Part shown: in pieces, positions 43,510 through 52,452 of the stretch
Layout of the letters: each line of letters opens with the position of its first letter
Numbering within the stretch: position 1 is the first letter of the stretch
Source of the DNA: Carboxylicivirga longa
GTDB lineage: Bacteria > Bacteroidota > Bacteroidia > Bacteroidales > Marinilabiliaceae
Length of the DNA: 64,000 nucleotides
NCBI RefSeq assembly: GCF_050589825.1
Contig: NZ_JBNGOZ010000003.1
Location: 186,001-250,000, forward strand
Direction of reading: 5' to 3'
The notes under the pieces: model-generated
What the model was told of the DNA's origin: nothing
Seen by the model: the letters and a program-made list of their open reading frames with translations, nothing else
Database searches by the model: none
Program-made: the position numbers and the translations under genes

Positions 43510-44361
43510 TTATTTCAGCCATGTAGCTACCAAATCTTTATTCTGAGCCACCCATTTTTTGGCACCGGCTTCCAGATCATTAGCATCTTCCATTACTACA
43601 AGTAAGTTCGACAACTGCGCTTCGCTAAGACTGAAGTTACTAAAGTACTTAGCGGCAAAAGGATCTTCTTCCTTAAAGCCTTTCCGGGCGTAGGTTTCAA
43701 TATTCTGCGCCTCACCAAATATCCCTTTCGGATCATCCAGAAATTTAAGGTCGTAGCGGCCAAATTTCCAGTGAGGAGCCCAGCCGGTCACCACTACCCA
43801 TTTATTGGCTTGGATGGCCTTTTGCAATTCGGCCAGCATGGCTACGCCTGATGCATTCATCTGTTCCAGCGATAAATCATAAGCCTCTATGGCTTCGTTG
43901 GTTTTAATGGTGATGCCCGCTCCTTTTTCTATGCCCACAATGCGATCATCGAATTTATCGGCGTGCTGATTTAATTCATCGACCGACGATATATTGACGT
44001 ATTGAGGTACTACCAAACCAATTTTCGCATTGTCGAAGTTAACGCCCAGACTTTCTATTTCATCTTTAAATTTGGCCACCTTCTTTCCCTGGGAAACAGG
44101 CAGCCAAACGTCCATAAAAACATCGGTATCGCCATTGGCCATGGAGGCAAATATTAAGTCCAGCGCTGCTGTTTGCATCTTTACTTCATAGCCCTTTTGC
44201 GTTAATATTTCTTTGGTAATTGCAGTCATGGCAATACCCTCGGCCCAGCCATCCACATACGCGATGTTAATTTGTTTCTTTTGGTCTTCCTTTTTATTAG
44301 ACATTTTACAGTTTGTAATAAGAAGTACCAATGTTAATAATAAGCTAACTCGTAACAACAT
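43510..44361 (-). CDS. Glycine betaine/proline ABC transporter binding lipoprotein, third copy
   Basis: This 283-residue lipoprotein (OpuAC/ProX-type, lipid cysteine in LLITNCKMS) binds a compatible solute in the periplasm. Shared family stretches are IAYVDGWAEGIAMTAITKEI, DVFMDVWLPVSQG, EKGAGITIKTNEAIEAYDLS and WAPHWKFGRYDLKFLDDPKG. The conserved tryptophans are candidates for the aromatic cage. It differs from the other two copies by ending its gene without further partners and by several changes, such as VWLPVSQG for TWLPVTHG, so its ligand may differ. Terminators lie both before and after it. Expression probably depends on readthrough or an unseen promoter. Confidence 0.92.
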   Translation of the reverse strand: MLLRVSLLLTLVLLITNCKMSNKKEDQKKQINIAYVDGWAEGIAMTAITKEILTQKGYEVKMQTAALDLIFASMANGDTDVFMDVWLPVSQGKKVAKFKDEIESLGVNFDNAKIGLVVPQYVNISSVDELNQHADKFDDRIVGIEKGAGITIKTNEAIEAYDLSLEQMNASGVAMLAELQKAIQANKWVVVTGWAPHWKFGRYDLKFLDDPKGIFGEAQNIETYARKGFKEEDPFAAKYFSNFSLSEAQLSNLLVVMEDANDLEAGAKKWVAQNKDLVATWLK

Positions 44362-44445
44362 AGATTAATTTTTAATGATTTTCTTTTTTATATGTGTTTT
44401 TGAACTTTTTGAAGGTACACAGGCTTCCACCCGCTATTATGAAAA

Positions 44446-44475
44446 ATGGGCACGAACCTTTCGTTCCGCGCCCAT
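44446..44475 (-). terminator. Terminator between binding-protein copies two and three
   Basis: ATGGGC-aCGaAC and GTtCCGcGCCCAT form a long imperfect stem; TTTTTC follows on the minus strand. It lies about 20 bp past the stop codon of copy two. Confidence 0.8.
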
Positions 44476-44496
44476 CTTCTAATATTTTTCAAATAT

Positions 44497-45345
44497 CTAT
44501 TTCAGCCAGCTGGCTACCAGATCTTTATTTTGTGCCACCCATTCTTTGGCGCCCTTGGCCTGGTCTTCGTAGGCCACCATAAACATCAGCATCTGCCCCA
44601 TCTGCTCATCGGTCAGCTTGAAATTGGCAAAATACTTCGCCGCAAAGGGGTCTTCTTCTTTAAAGCCTTTACGTGCAAAGGTCTCTACTGTTTCAGCCTG
44701 ACCGTAAACACCTTTAGGATCTTCAAGGTATTTCAAGTCGTAACGTCCGAATATCCAGTGAGGTGCCCAGGCAGTTACGACCACCCATTTGTTGGCATCG
44801 ATGGATTTTTTCAGCTCGGCCAACATGGCAATGCTTGATGAATTCATGTGCTCCAACTCAAGTCCATACTCTTCCACGGCTACATCGGTTTTGGCCGTGA
44901 TACCGGCACCGCGCTCGATACCCACGATTTTACCATCAAACTGCTCGGCATTGGCATTCAGCTCCTCAATAGAATTGACATCCACATAAGCCGGTACCGC
45001 TAAGCCAATCTTGGCCTTGCGATAAGTAATGCCGATGCTCTCTATCTTATCCTTAAACTTAGCTACCTTGGCACCATGGGTTACCGGCAACCAGGTATCC
45101 ATAAACACATCAGTATCTCCCATGGCCAGCGAGGCAAAAATAAGGTCAACTGCAGCTTTCTGTGTTTCCACCTCATAGCCATGCTCTTCCATAATCGCTT
45201 TGGTAATATAGGTCATGGCAACGCCTTCTGCCCATCCATCCACATAGCCGATGGTAAGTTGTTTCTTCTCTTCTTTTTTAGCGCCTGATTGGCAACTAAT
45301 TAATAATACGGTGATGGCCATTAACAGGCTTATCCGTTTCATCAT
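44497..45345 (-). CDS. Glycine betaine/proline ABC transporter binding lipoprotein, second copy
   Basis: This paralogue of about 282 residues starts best at 45345, giving a signal peptide MMKRISLLMAITVLLISCQS with the lipid cysteine. An ATG at 45375 would put a run of lysines in front and is less likely. It has the same blocks as its neighbours: IGYVDGWAEGVAMTYITKAI, DVFMDTWLPVTHGAKVAKF, ERGAGITAKTDVAVEEYGLE and WAPHWIFGRYDLKYLEDPKG. It lies between two terminators and I see no Bacteroidota-type promoter just upstream. It probably feeds the single permease/ATPase pair at the head of the locus. Confidence 0.92.
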   Translation of the reverse strand: MMKRISLLMAITVLLISCQSGAKKEEKKQLTIGYVDGWAEGVAMTYITKAIMEEHGYEVETQKAAVDLIFASLAMGDTDVFMDTWLPVTHGAKVAKFKDKIESIGITYRKAKIGLAVPAYVDVNSIEELNANAEQFDGKIVGIERGAGITAKTDVAVEEYGLELEHMNSSSIAMLAELKKSIDANKWVVVTAWAPHWIFGRYDLKYLEDPKGVYGQAETVETFARKGFKEEDPFAAKYFANFKLTDEQMGQMLMFMVAYEDQAKGAKEWVAQNKDLVASWLK

Positions 45346-45413
45346 AATCTTTTTCTTTTTTTGGTTGACAGCCATATTAGGCCGCCTTAGGTTATAAAAT
45401 TGACGTAAAAAAA

Positions 45414-45439
45414 GGGGTGCGATTGTTTTTCAACACCCC
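45414..45439 (-). terminator. Terminator between binding-protein copies one and two
   Basis: GGGGTG and CACCCC pair across a 14-base loop and are followed on the minus strand by seven T. It lies about 58 bp past the stop codon of copy one. Confidence 0.75.
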
Positions 45440-45496
45440 ATATGATTCTTTATCATTATTAGTATACCATCATAACATGGCAACTAAGACAGGTAA

Positions 45497-46348
45497 CTAC
45501 TGTATCCAGCTGTTTACTAAATCCTGATTTTGGGCCACCCATTTTTTAGCACCCTCTTCCTTATCGGCAAAGTCATTAAGGAACATCAGTACCTTTCCCA
45601 TTTGTGCATCATCGAGCTTAAAATTGGCAAAATATTTAGCAGCAAAAGGATCCTCTTCTTTGAATCCCTTACGGGCGTAGGTTTCAATACGCTCAGCTTC
45701 TCCATATACGCCTTTGGGATCATCGAGGAATTTCAGATCGTAACGACCGAATTTCCAGTGAGGTATCCATCCGGTTACCACCACCCATTTATTAGCATCG
45801 ATGGCTTTCTTTAATTCTGATAACATGGCAATACCTGAAGAATTCATTTGTTCCAAGACCAGATTGTATTGCTCCACAGCCAAATCAGTTTTGGTGGTGA
45901 TACCTGCGCCACGCTCAATACCAATAATCTGCCCATTAAACTTATCGGCATTGGCATTTAGCTCCTCGATAGAATTAATCGTCACGTAGGAAGGCACCAC
46001 CAAGCCTATCTTAGCATTTGAAAAAGGCTGTCCGATACTCTCAATCTTACCCTCAAACTTAGCCACTTTAGTGCCGTGTGTCACCGGCAGCCACGTGTCC
46101 ATAAACACATCGGTATCGCCATTGGACATGGAGGCAAAGATCAAATCCACCGCTGCTTTCTGGGTCTCTACAGCATATCCATTTTGTTCCAGAATCACCT
46201 TGGTAATGTTTGTCATGGCGACGCCCTCTGCCCATCCATCCACATAGCCGATGGTAATCGCTTTCTTATCATCAGACTTTTTTGCACCACCACAACTGAA
46301 AACCAGCAGAGCCAGCGCCATCAACAAACTGAATCTTAAACATTTCAT
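45497..46348 (-). CDS. Glycine betaine/proline ABC transporter binding lipoprotein, first copy
   Basis: This 283-residue lipoprotein (signal peptide MKCLRFSLLMALALLVFSCG) is the binding protein nearest to the permease, only 14 bp downstream of it. It has IGYVDGWAEGVAMTNITKVI, DVFMDTWLPVTHGTKVAKFE, ERGAGITTKTDLAVEQYNLV and WIPHWKFGRYDLKFLDDPKG. It is most like the second copy. It is likely the main partner of the transporter. In most bacteria a single such protein serves one transporter, so the triplet is unusual. Confidence 0.93.
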   Translation of the reverse strand: MKCLRFSLLMALALLVFSCGGAKKSDDKKAITIGYVDGWAEGVAMTNITKVILEQNGYAVETQKAAVDLIFASMSNGDTDVFMDTWLPVTHGTKVAKFEGKIESIGQPFSNAKIGLVVPSYVTINSIEELNANADKFNGQIIGIERGAGITTKTDLAVEQYNLVLEQMNSSGIAMLSELKKAIDANKWVVVTGWIPHWKFGRYDLKFLDDPKGVYGEAERIETYARKGFKEEDPFAAKYFANFKLDDAQMGKVLMFLNDFADKEEGAKKWVAQNQDLVNSWIQ

Positions 46349-46362
46349 AATTTATATATTTT

Positions 46363-47229
46363 TTATTTACGTTTAAAAATTTTCGATACCGAAAAATTCT
46401 TTTCCTTTTTTGCTTGTCCCAATGCTTGCGTAATACGATCGAGCACAATGGCCAGAATCACCACGGCCAGTCCACTCTCAAAGCCCAAACCGATATCCAG
46501 GTTATTAATCCCTTCCAGCACGCGTTCGCCCAAACCACCGGCTGCAATCATACCGGCAATCACCACCATGGACAGTGCCATCATAATGGTTTGGTTTACA
46601 CCCGCCAATATGGTGTTAAGGGCCAGGGGCAGCTCCACCTTAAACAATATCTGTTTGTTGGTGGCACCAAAGGCACGGGCTGCCTCCTTCAGGTCGGCAG
46701 GCACCTGCTTGATACCCAGCGAAGTGAGACGCACAGCAGGGGGCATGGCAAAGATAACGGTAGCAAATGCACCGGGCAGCTTACCAATACTGAAAAATAA
46801 CACGGCCGGTATCAGATACACAAAGGCCGGCATGGTTTGCATCAGGTCCAGTATGGGACGTATAATACGCTCTACCCGATCGTTTTTGGCTGCCCAGATA
46901 CCCAATGGTAATGCCTGTATAAGGGCTATGACCGTTGAAAACAGAATCAGTGCCATGGACTCCATGGTTTCTTCCCAAAAGCCCATGAGAAAGATTAATC
47001 CCAGGCCAATAACGGTAAAGGCCGCTACGCCTCGTCCTGCCTTATACAGTGCCAGCAGGCCGATAAGGGCAATGATGATGTAAAAAGGCGTGCTGATTAA
47101 CAGCCACTCAATACCTTCGATACTGGTGTTACCCACATTCTTTATCAGATCGAATAGTGGGGCAAAGTTTTCGGTTAGCCAATCTACGGCTAACTCAATG
47201 TATTCGCCTATGTTTATTATTTTTTCCAT
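46363..47229 (-). CDS. Glycine betaine/proline ABC transporter permease
   Basis: This 288-residue inner-membrane protein (OpuAB/ProW-type) forms the channel. It has about seven membrane segments. The EAA loop that contacts the ATPase is LGIKQVPADLKEAARAFGAT, followed by the stretch VELPLALNTILAGVNQTIMM. The helix AGMIAAGGLGERVLEGINNL is a family signature. It starts two bases after the ATPase stop codon and leads into the first binding protein. The pair is more like ProVW/OpuA than carnitine-only systems, but the substrate is inferred. Confidence 0.94.
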   Translation of the reverse strand: MEKIINIGEYIELAVDWLTENFAPLFDLIKNVGNTSIEGIEWLLISTPFYIIIALIGLLALYKAGRGVAAFTVIGLGLIFLMGFWEETMESMALILFSTVIALIQALPLGIWAAKNDRVERIIRPILDLMQTMPAFVYLIPAVLFFSIGKLPGAFATVIFAMPPAVRLTSLGIKQVPADLKEAARAFGATNKQILFKVELPLALNTILAGVNQTIMMALSMVVIAGMIAAGGLGERVLEGINNLDIGLGFESGLAVVILAIVLDRITQALGQAKKEKNFSVSKIFKRK

Positions 47230-47231
47230 AA

Positions 47232-48473
47232 CTATTGCTCCCTTGCTTGCTCTTTCAGTTCAACAATTTCCTCTTTATTAAAGCGCGTTGATTCGATTAC
47301 CAACGAGGTTTGTGTCACCACACCCAACAGGCGTCCGTTGTTCTCATCCACCACGGCAATGGGCGATTTGGTATTGGTTATGAGCGGCAGCATCTCCTCC
47401 ACGGTCACATCGGGATACACACTGGGACAAGTACGGGTGATAAAGTCAGATATGCTGGTGGCATTCTGCTTTTTGGCTTTTATAACCTCAGGCAGCCAGA
47501 TAAATCCTTCAAAAACCTTATTTTTATTAATAACCGGCAGCACCTCAAAAGCCGACTCACGTATCTTACGCAGCACCGATTCGGGCCCGTCCTTTTCCAG
47601 AGTCACAATTTTGGGTTTCTCAAACATGAGCGAACCGGCCGTAATAATAGCCTTGCGATCCACCTTCTCCACGAAAGCCTTCACATAGTCACTGGCAGGA
47701 TTCTTAAGAATGTCTTCCGCCGTGCCGACCTGCTCAATCACTCCATCTTTCATAATAGCAATGCGGTCCCCCAGCTTAATGGCCTCATCTAGGTCGTGGG
47801 TAATAAACACAATGGTTTTCTTCACCTTCTCCTGTAGCTCGATGAGTTCGTCCTGCATATCCGACTTAATAAGCGGGTCGAGGGCTGAGAAGGCCTCATC
47901 CATCAGCAATACCTCAGGGTCGTTAGCCAGGGCCCGAGCCAGGCCTACGCGTTGTTGCATACCTCCTGATAACTGAGAAGGCAATTGATTCTCAAAACCT
48001 TTAAGACCTACACTTTCAAGGGCTTCCTGTGCCACCTTCAAACGTGCCTCCTTCTCTTCACCCCGAATTTCAAGGCCAAAGGCAGCATTCTCGAGAATGG
48101 TACGGTGTGGCAATAAGGCAAATTTCTGAAACACCATACTCATTTCTGTACGACGTGTTTCCAGCAGGGCTTTGTTGTCCTCTTTGGTGATGTTAACATT
48201 GTTCACAATTACATCCCCCGCAGTAGGCGAAATCAAACGGTTTAAGCAGCGTAAAAGGGTTGATTTTCCACTTCCCGAAAGACCCATAATCACAAAAATC
48301 TCACCTGTTTTAATCTGAAGGTTAGCTTTGTTAACTCCAACGGTACACTTGGTCTTTTTAAGTATCTCGGTCTTACCAAGCCCTTGCTCGAGCATTTTTA
48401 AGGCCTGTGATTTTTTCTTACCAAAAATCAGACTCAGGTCTTTTACTTCAATCTTAATATCATTTTCTTCCAT
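47232..48473 (-). CDS. Glycine betaine/proline ABC transporter ATPase with CBS domains
   Basis: This 413-residue ATPase (OpuAA/ProV-type) powers solute uptake. The nucleotide-binding domain has Walker A MGLSGSGKSTLLRCLNRL, signature QLSGGMQQRVGLARALANDP and Walker B LLMDEAFSALDPL. The C-terminal 130 residues form a pair of CBS domains (residues 280-400: VLPVINKNKVFEGFIWLPEV, SPIAVVDENNGRLLGVVTQT), which in OpuA sense ionic strength or cyclic-di-AMP. It follows the porin by three bases. The CBS pair suggests osmotic control at the protein level. Confidence 0.95.
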   Translation of the reverse strand: MEENDIKIEVKDLSLIFGKKKSQALKMLEQGLGKTEILKKTKCTVGVNKANLQIKTGEIFVIMGLSGSGKSTLLRCLNRLISPTAGDVIVNNVNITKEDNKALLETRRTEMSMVFQKFALLPHRTILENAAFGLEIRGEEKEARLKVAQEALESVGLKGFENQLPSQLSGGMQQRVGLARALANDPEVLLMDEAFSALDPLIKSDMQDELIELQEKVKKTIVFITHDLDEAIKLGDRIAIMKDGVIEQVGTAEDILKNPASDYVKAFVEKVDRKAIITAGSLMFEKPKIVTLEKDGPESVLRKIRESAFEVLPVINKNKVFEGFIWLPEVIKAKKQNATSISDFITRTCPSVYPDVTVEEMLPLITNTKSPIAVVDENNGRLLGVVTQTSLVIESTRFNKEEIVELKEQAREQ

Positions 48474-48476
48474 CGC

Positions 48477-49631
48477 TTAAAAATAATAGCCAATGTTAAT
48501 ATTAAATCGTGCTTCCCATTCGGCGTCTGGATTACCGGCTCCTAAACCATTGGTCCATTCAGGACTTAACCAAGGCTGATTTTTACCCATGGCATAGTCG
48601 ATGTAGGTATAAATAGGACCGGCCGAAACCATCACACCCGTTACATTCATCATAGCATCCTCAAAACTCGCCTCGCTCTTATCCAGCATTCCGAACTCGT
48701 TGTATACGATAAAGCTTGAGATATGCTGCCAGTCAACCGGAATGGTATAGGAGGCGCCAATGGTATAGGTACAGGCCTCGGCGGCTATTAAATAAGGTGC
48801 GCCATAGGCTGTTAAAGCAACCAAATCATCCCCTTGCTCAAGCGGATTTTCGGAATTGTAGTTATAATACGCAATCCCTGCCTTTAATCCAAATTTATTG
48901 AGGGTCAATTTGTAATGTCCTTCAAAAGCACTGTGATTACCCATCTCTTCAGTGTCCAGGTTATAAAGCCCACCGTACTGTGCCGAAGCACCCAGGTGAT
49001 GACTCACGCTTTGGCCGCCCCAGTTATAGCCTATACGACCATTTACCTGATTAACCTCTTTATTGCGATAGCTGTTGACACCATCGATGGTAATGGAACC
49101 GGCATCGTAGGCATAACGGCTGGGATCCGTATCTGTATTGGATCCAAATCGCATCTCCTCGGCATTCTTAAAGAAGGCCAGATCAAACTCCCAGTTGTTC
49201 TTACGGTGAGAATACTTTATACCCATATCGTAGTCATCCTCCAGCCCTACGTAATAATTCATGCTAAAAAAGAAGCTGTTAGAGTTATAGGGCAGCATAC
49301 CAAAAGGTACTTGTGTGAGTCCCAGTTGCAGGTTATTACTCTCGTCAAGCTGATAGCCTACCCATCCGTGCTTTAGCATACCGCCGCCAAAACCACTGGC
49401 ATACAAACGATATTCAGCATCGAGACTCAGCTTCTTATAGGCTGCCTTGGCATTTAAGCGAAATACATCAAAACCGAAGTCACCGCCCCGCTTTTTCTGT
49501 CCCTCTTTCCACGATGAGTGATTATAGTTAAAACGCAGTGCACCACCAATGTTAACTGTTGGTTTTTCTTGAGCAAACATAGTAATTGAGATCAGTGCGA
49601 ACACCAATACGAACTTAAATTTTAAATTCAT
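48477..49631 (-). CDS. Outer-membrane beta-barrel porin of the betaine uptake locus
   Basis: This 384-residue protein has a signal peptide (MNLKFKFVLVFALISITMFAQ), then alternating amphipathic strands rich in Tyr and Asn, and a C-terminal aromatic ending in NIGYYF typical of outer-membrane barrels. It resembles phosphate-selective or carbohydrate porins in general outline (GGALRFNYNHSSWKEG, LGLTQVPFGMLPYNSNSFFF). It is the first coding gene of the operon and lies three bases before the ATPase gene, so it is probably a dedicated pore for the solute. A promoter, a short ORF and a terminator-like hairpin lie just upstream. Confidence 0.85.
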   Translation of the reverse strand: MNLKFKFVLVFALISITMFAQEKPTVNIGGALRFNYNHSSWKEGQKKRGGDFGFDVFRLNAKAAYKKLSLDAEYRLYASGFGGGMLKHGWVGYQLDESNNLQLGLTQVPFGMLPYNSNSFFFSMNYYVGLEDDYDMGIKYSHRKNNWEFDLAFFKNAEEMRFGSNTDTDPSRYAYDAGSITIDGVNSYRNKEVNQVNGRIGYNWGGQSVSHHLGASAQYGGLYNLDTEEMGNHSAFEGHYKLTLNKFGLKAGIAYYNYNSENPLEQGDDLVALTAYGAPYLIAAEACTYTIGASYTIPVDWQHISSFIVYNEFGMLDKSEASFEDAMMNVTGVMVSAGPIYTYIDYAMGKNQPWLSPEWTNGLGAGNPDAEWEARFNINIGYYF

Positions 49632-49706
49632 AAAATTTTACTTAATATAAAATGTTAATTAATTTTATTAAGAGAAGTCATCTATCGAAACACTGTACGG
49701 ATCAGC

Positions 49707-49731
49707 AAAAAAGGGCATTAGATTTGCCCGG
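49707..49731 (-). terminator. Terminator-like hairpin in the leader of the betaine operon
   Basis: On the minus strand GGGCA-aatctaa-TGCCC is followed directly by six T. The stop codon of the 34-codon leader ORF lies inside the loop. It lies about 75 bp upstream of the porin start and has a five-base-pair GC-rich stem. Confidence 0.55.
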
Positions 49732-49822
49732 GGGGTTTAAACTTATCCAGCTCGTTTCTGAATACCAGATTATAGACTATTGATCCGCGTTCCTTATTTT
49801 GTTCGTGTAGACTTGAAATCAT
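49718..49822 (-). CDS. Short leader ORF (34 codons) upstream of the betaine operon
   Basis: The frame starts with MISSLHEQNKERGS and ends in DKFKPPGQI. It is on the same strand as the porin gene and 86 bp upstream of it. A strong promoter (TTG, 19 bp, TACCTTTG) ends six bases before the ATG, so the mRNA could be nearly leaderless. The stop codon lies within the loop of a terminator-like hairpin. I do not recognise the peptide. It may be a leader peptide, a small protein or a chance frame. Confidence 0.45.
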   Translation of the reverse strand: MISSLHEQNKERGSIVYNLVFRNELDKFKPPGQI

Positions 49823-49828
49823 GGAATG

Positions 49829-49858
49829 CAAAGGTAATTCATTTCCTGCTTATTACAA
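49829..49858 (-). promoter_or_regulatory. Promoter of the betaine operon
   Basis: TTG (49858-49856), a 19-bp spacer and TACCTTTG (49836-49829) match the Bacteroidota promoter consensus fully. Transcription should begin near 49822. Confidence 0.7.
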
Positions 49859-50109
49859 TATTTGCTCGTTAATAAACCATTCAATATGTTAATAGACCTT
49901 AATTTTGAAGGCTATTTTAAATTCTTTTTGCAAGCGCAAAATACTTATAACCATAACTTTATGTACTGGTTAGCCATATACCTAATACAACATCAAAATT
50001 CAGTGGTGTACGAACGAATATTACGAATACAACTTTGAGCTTTGGGCGTCATTTCGTAACTTCAAGCGATATATGCTTCACAAATGATCATTCCATAGAC
50101 CCTATAATT

Positions 50110-51237
50110 ATGAAAGATATTATCGCTTTACGGCACTATCTCCATCAGCATCCCGAGCTATCGAATCATGAAGTAGAAACCGCAACTACCCTATCTGCTT
50201 TCATACAAGCGCTACATCCTGCTGCTACATTTGATGTGGGTAGTACCGGCAAAATAGCCCTTTTTAAGGGTGCTGCAGCCGGTCCTACCGTCCTTTTCCG
50301 TGCCGAGCTGGACGCACTGCCCATTGGGGAGATAAGCACATTGCCCTACCGGTCGCAAAATGGCGGGGTAGCCCACTTATGTGGACATGATGGACATATG
50401 AGCATACTGGCGGGTTTGGCACAGTATATTGCACGAAACAAACCAACAAAGGGCACCGTAGGCCTTCTTTTTCAGCCTGCCGAAGAGGTGGAACAAGGCG
50501 CTCGTGATGTACTTCATAGTAAGGTTTTCCAACAACTGAAGCCCGATTATATGTTTGCCCTTCATAATATACCGGGTTATCCACTGCACCAGGTAATTCT
50601 AAAAGAAGGGAGCTTCAGCGCTGCCTCGCAGGGCATGACGGTGACTCTGAGTGGCAAAACAGCCCATGCCGCCGAGCCTGAGAACGGCCTTAATCCAGCA
50701 ACAGCCATCGCCCGCATCATTGATGCTATGCACCGGCTGCGCACCGAAGATGAATTGTTTGAGCAAAGGATATTAATTACAATTATCCACATTCAGCTGG
50801 GTGAAATTGCCTTTGGCACCTCGCCGGGGCATGCCATTATCCGTATGACCCTACGAGCTTTTGAAAACCGGGATATGGAACAGCTGACCAAAATTGCCAC
50901 CTCACGTATCAGGCAAATAGCACAAAAAGAGCGACTCGGCTGTAGCATTGAATTTTCGGAGGTCTTTCCGGCCACGATGAATGATGCCGAATGCGTGTCA
51001 ATCGTTGAGGATGTGGCAAAGCACTGTGACCTTTCAGTGGTGCAACGACAGCAACCCTTTAGCTGGTCGGAAGATTTTGGCTATTACACTTCCACTATTA
51101 AGGGAGGCTTCTTTGGCATTGGAGCGGGAACAGAGCAAGCTGCTCTGCATAATCCCGACTATGACTTTCCGGATGCCTTGCTAAAAACCGGTATTGATCT
51201 TTTTTCTAACATTTACCGAAAACTACTGTGCGAATAG
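50110..51237 (+). CDS. M20-family amidohydrolase/peptidase
   Basis: This enzyme of about 375 residues starts best at the ATG at 50110 (MKDIIALRHYLHQHPELSNH). An upstream ATG at 50035 adds 25 residues without family likeness. Metal-site motifs of M20D amidohydrolases are present: GVAHLCGHDGHMSILAGLA, FQPAEEVEQGARDVL, FALHNIPGYPLHQV and WSEDFGYY. It probably removes an acyl or amide group from an N-acyl amino acid, such as N-acetyl or hippurate-type compounds. It faces away from the betaine locus and is followed after 66 bp by alr, with which it may share a transcript. Confidence 0.9.
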   Translation: MKDIIALRHYLHQHPELSNHEVETATTLSAFIQALHPAATFDVGSTGKIALFKGAAAGPTVLFRAELDALPIGEISTLPYRSQNGGVAHLCGHDGHMSILAGLAQYIARNKPTKGTVGLLFQPAEEVEQGARDVLHSKVFQQLKPDYMFALHNIPGYPLHQVILKEGSFSAASQGMTVTLSGKTAHAAEPENGLNPATAIARIIDAMHRLRTEDELFEQRILITIIHIQLGEIAFGTSPGHAIIRMTLRAFENRDMEQLTKIATSRIRQIAQKERLGCSIEFSEVFPATMNDAECVSIVEDVAKHCDLSVVQRQQPFSWSEDFGYYTSTIKGGFFGIGAGTEQAALHNPDYDFPDALLKTGIDLFSNIYRKLLCE

Positions 51238-51303
51238 GCAGCATAAGAATCAGCTTTCAGAATATACATTTAAGCAGAGATCACTCCCCAAAAACAATTC
51301 CCG

Positions 51304-52452
51304 ATGAATAAAACCTCATTCATGACGCTGGATACTAAGGCTGTAGAGAATAACATCCGTTTCCTGAAAAGCAAAATAGGCGCTGGTGTGAAGTTATCAT
51401 CCGTGGTAAAAGCCAATGCCTATGGCCATGGTATTGAGCAGCTAACACCCATCGTTGAGGCGGCCGGTGTGGATCATTTTTCGGTATTCAGCTTTGATGA
51501 AGCCCTGCGGGTTGAAAGTAGCACCCAGGAGCAGCCCGGGATTCTTATTATGGGTTGGATTGCCGATGAGGATCTGCCCTGTGCCATTGCCAAGGGTTTT
51601 GAGTTTTTCGTTTTCTCGCTTCATCGCCTCTACGCCGCACAAAAAACAGCGCTGCAACAGGGTAAAAAGGCAAAAATACACCTGGAGGCCGAGACGGGCA
51701 TGAACCGTTCGGGACTCGATACGGATCAGCTGAAACAGGCCATCACCTTTATCAAAGAACATCCGGCACAATTTGAATTAACTGGCTTTTGCACCCATCT
51801 GTCGGGTGCTGAAAGCATCTCTAACCACCTGCGTATTCAGCGGCAGCTAAAGCAATATCACAAAATGTTAAAGCTGTTGGAGCAGGCCCAACTAAAACCT
51901 CATTATCTCCATGTTGCCAATTCGGCCGCTGCTTTTGTATTTCCCAAGGCCCGGTATGATATGGTTCGTATAGGCATTATGCAGTATGGGTTTTGGTCCA
52001 GTGCCGAGACTTTTATCCATTATACGCGCAATAAAAAAAGCAAAGACGATCCTTTAAAGCGCATTCTCAGCTGGAAAAGTAAAGTGATGTCCATTAAAAC
52101 CGTAAAGACAGGCGAATTTATAGGATACGGCACTTACTACCTGGCACAAAGCGATATACGCACCGCTCTGATACCTATCGGTTATGCCAGTGGTTATAGT
52201 CGTTCGCTCAGTAACAAAGGGCGCGTACTTATTAGGGGTCAACGTTGCAGTGTTATCGGACTGGTTAATATGAATATGATTATGGTAGATGTAAGCAATG
52301 TGCCAAAGGTAGCCATAGGCGATGAAGTGGTAATCATCGGGCGGCAGGGGGAGCTGGAAATTAAGGTTTCGGCCTTTAGTAATATCAGCGATGAGCTTAA
52401 TTACGAAGTATTGGCACACCTGCCCGGCGACATTAAACGGATCGTCCTCTAG
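51304..52452 (+). CDS. alr: Alanine racemase
   Basis: This 382-residue PLP enzyme makes D-alanine for peptidoglycan. The PLP lysine is Lys36 in SSVVKANAYGHG. Other landmarks are HLEAETGMNRSGLD, the HVANSAAAF stretch, the PLP-phosphate region KARYDMVRIGIMQYGFW, and the second catalytic base in GYGTYYLA. The Fold III barrel is followed by the C-terminal domain with RGQRCSVIGLVNMNMIMVDV. The length is standard. The gene follows the amidohydrolase on the plus strand. Confidence 0.95.
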   Translation: MNKTSFMTLDTKAVENNIRFLKSKIGAGVKLSSVVKANAYGHGIEQLTPIVEAAGVDHFSVFSFDEALRVESSTQEQPGILIMGWIADEDLPCAIAKGFEFFVFSLHRLYAAQKTALQQGKKAKIHLEAETGMNRSGLDTDQLKQAITFIKEHPAQFELTGFCTHLSGAESISNHLRIQRQLKQYHKMLKLLEQAQLKPHYLHVANSAAAFVFPKARYDMVRIGIMQYGFWSSAETFIHYTRNKKSKDDPLKRILSWKSKVMSIKTVKTGEFIGYGTYYLAQSDIRTALIPIGYASGYSRSLSNKGRVLIRGQRCSVIGLVNMNMIMVDVSNVPKVAIGDEVVIIGRQGELEIKVSAFSNISDELNYEVLAHLPGDIKRIVL

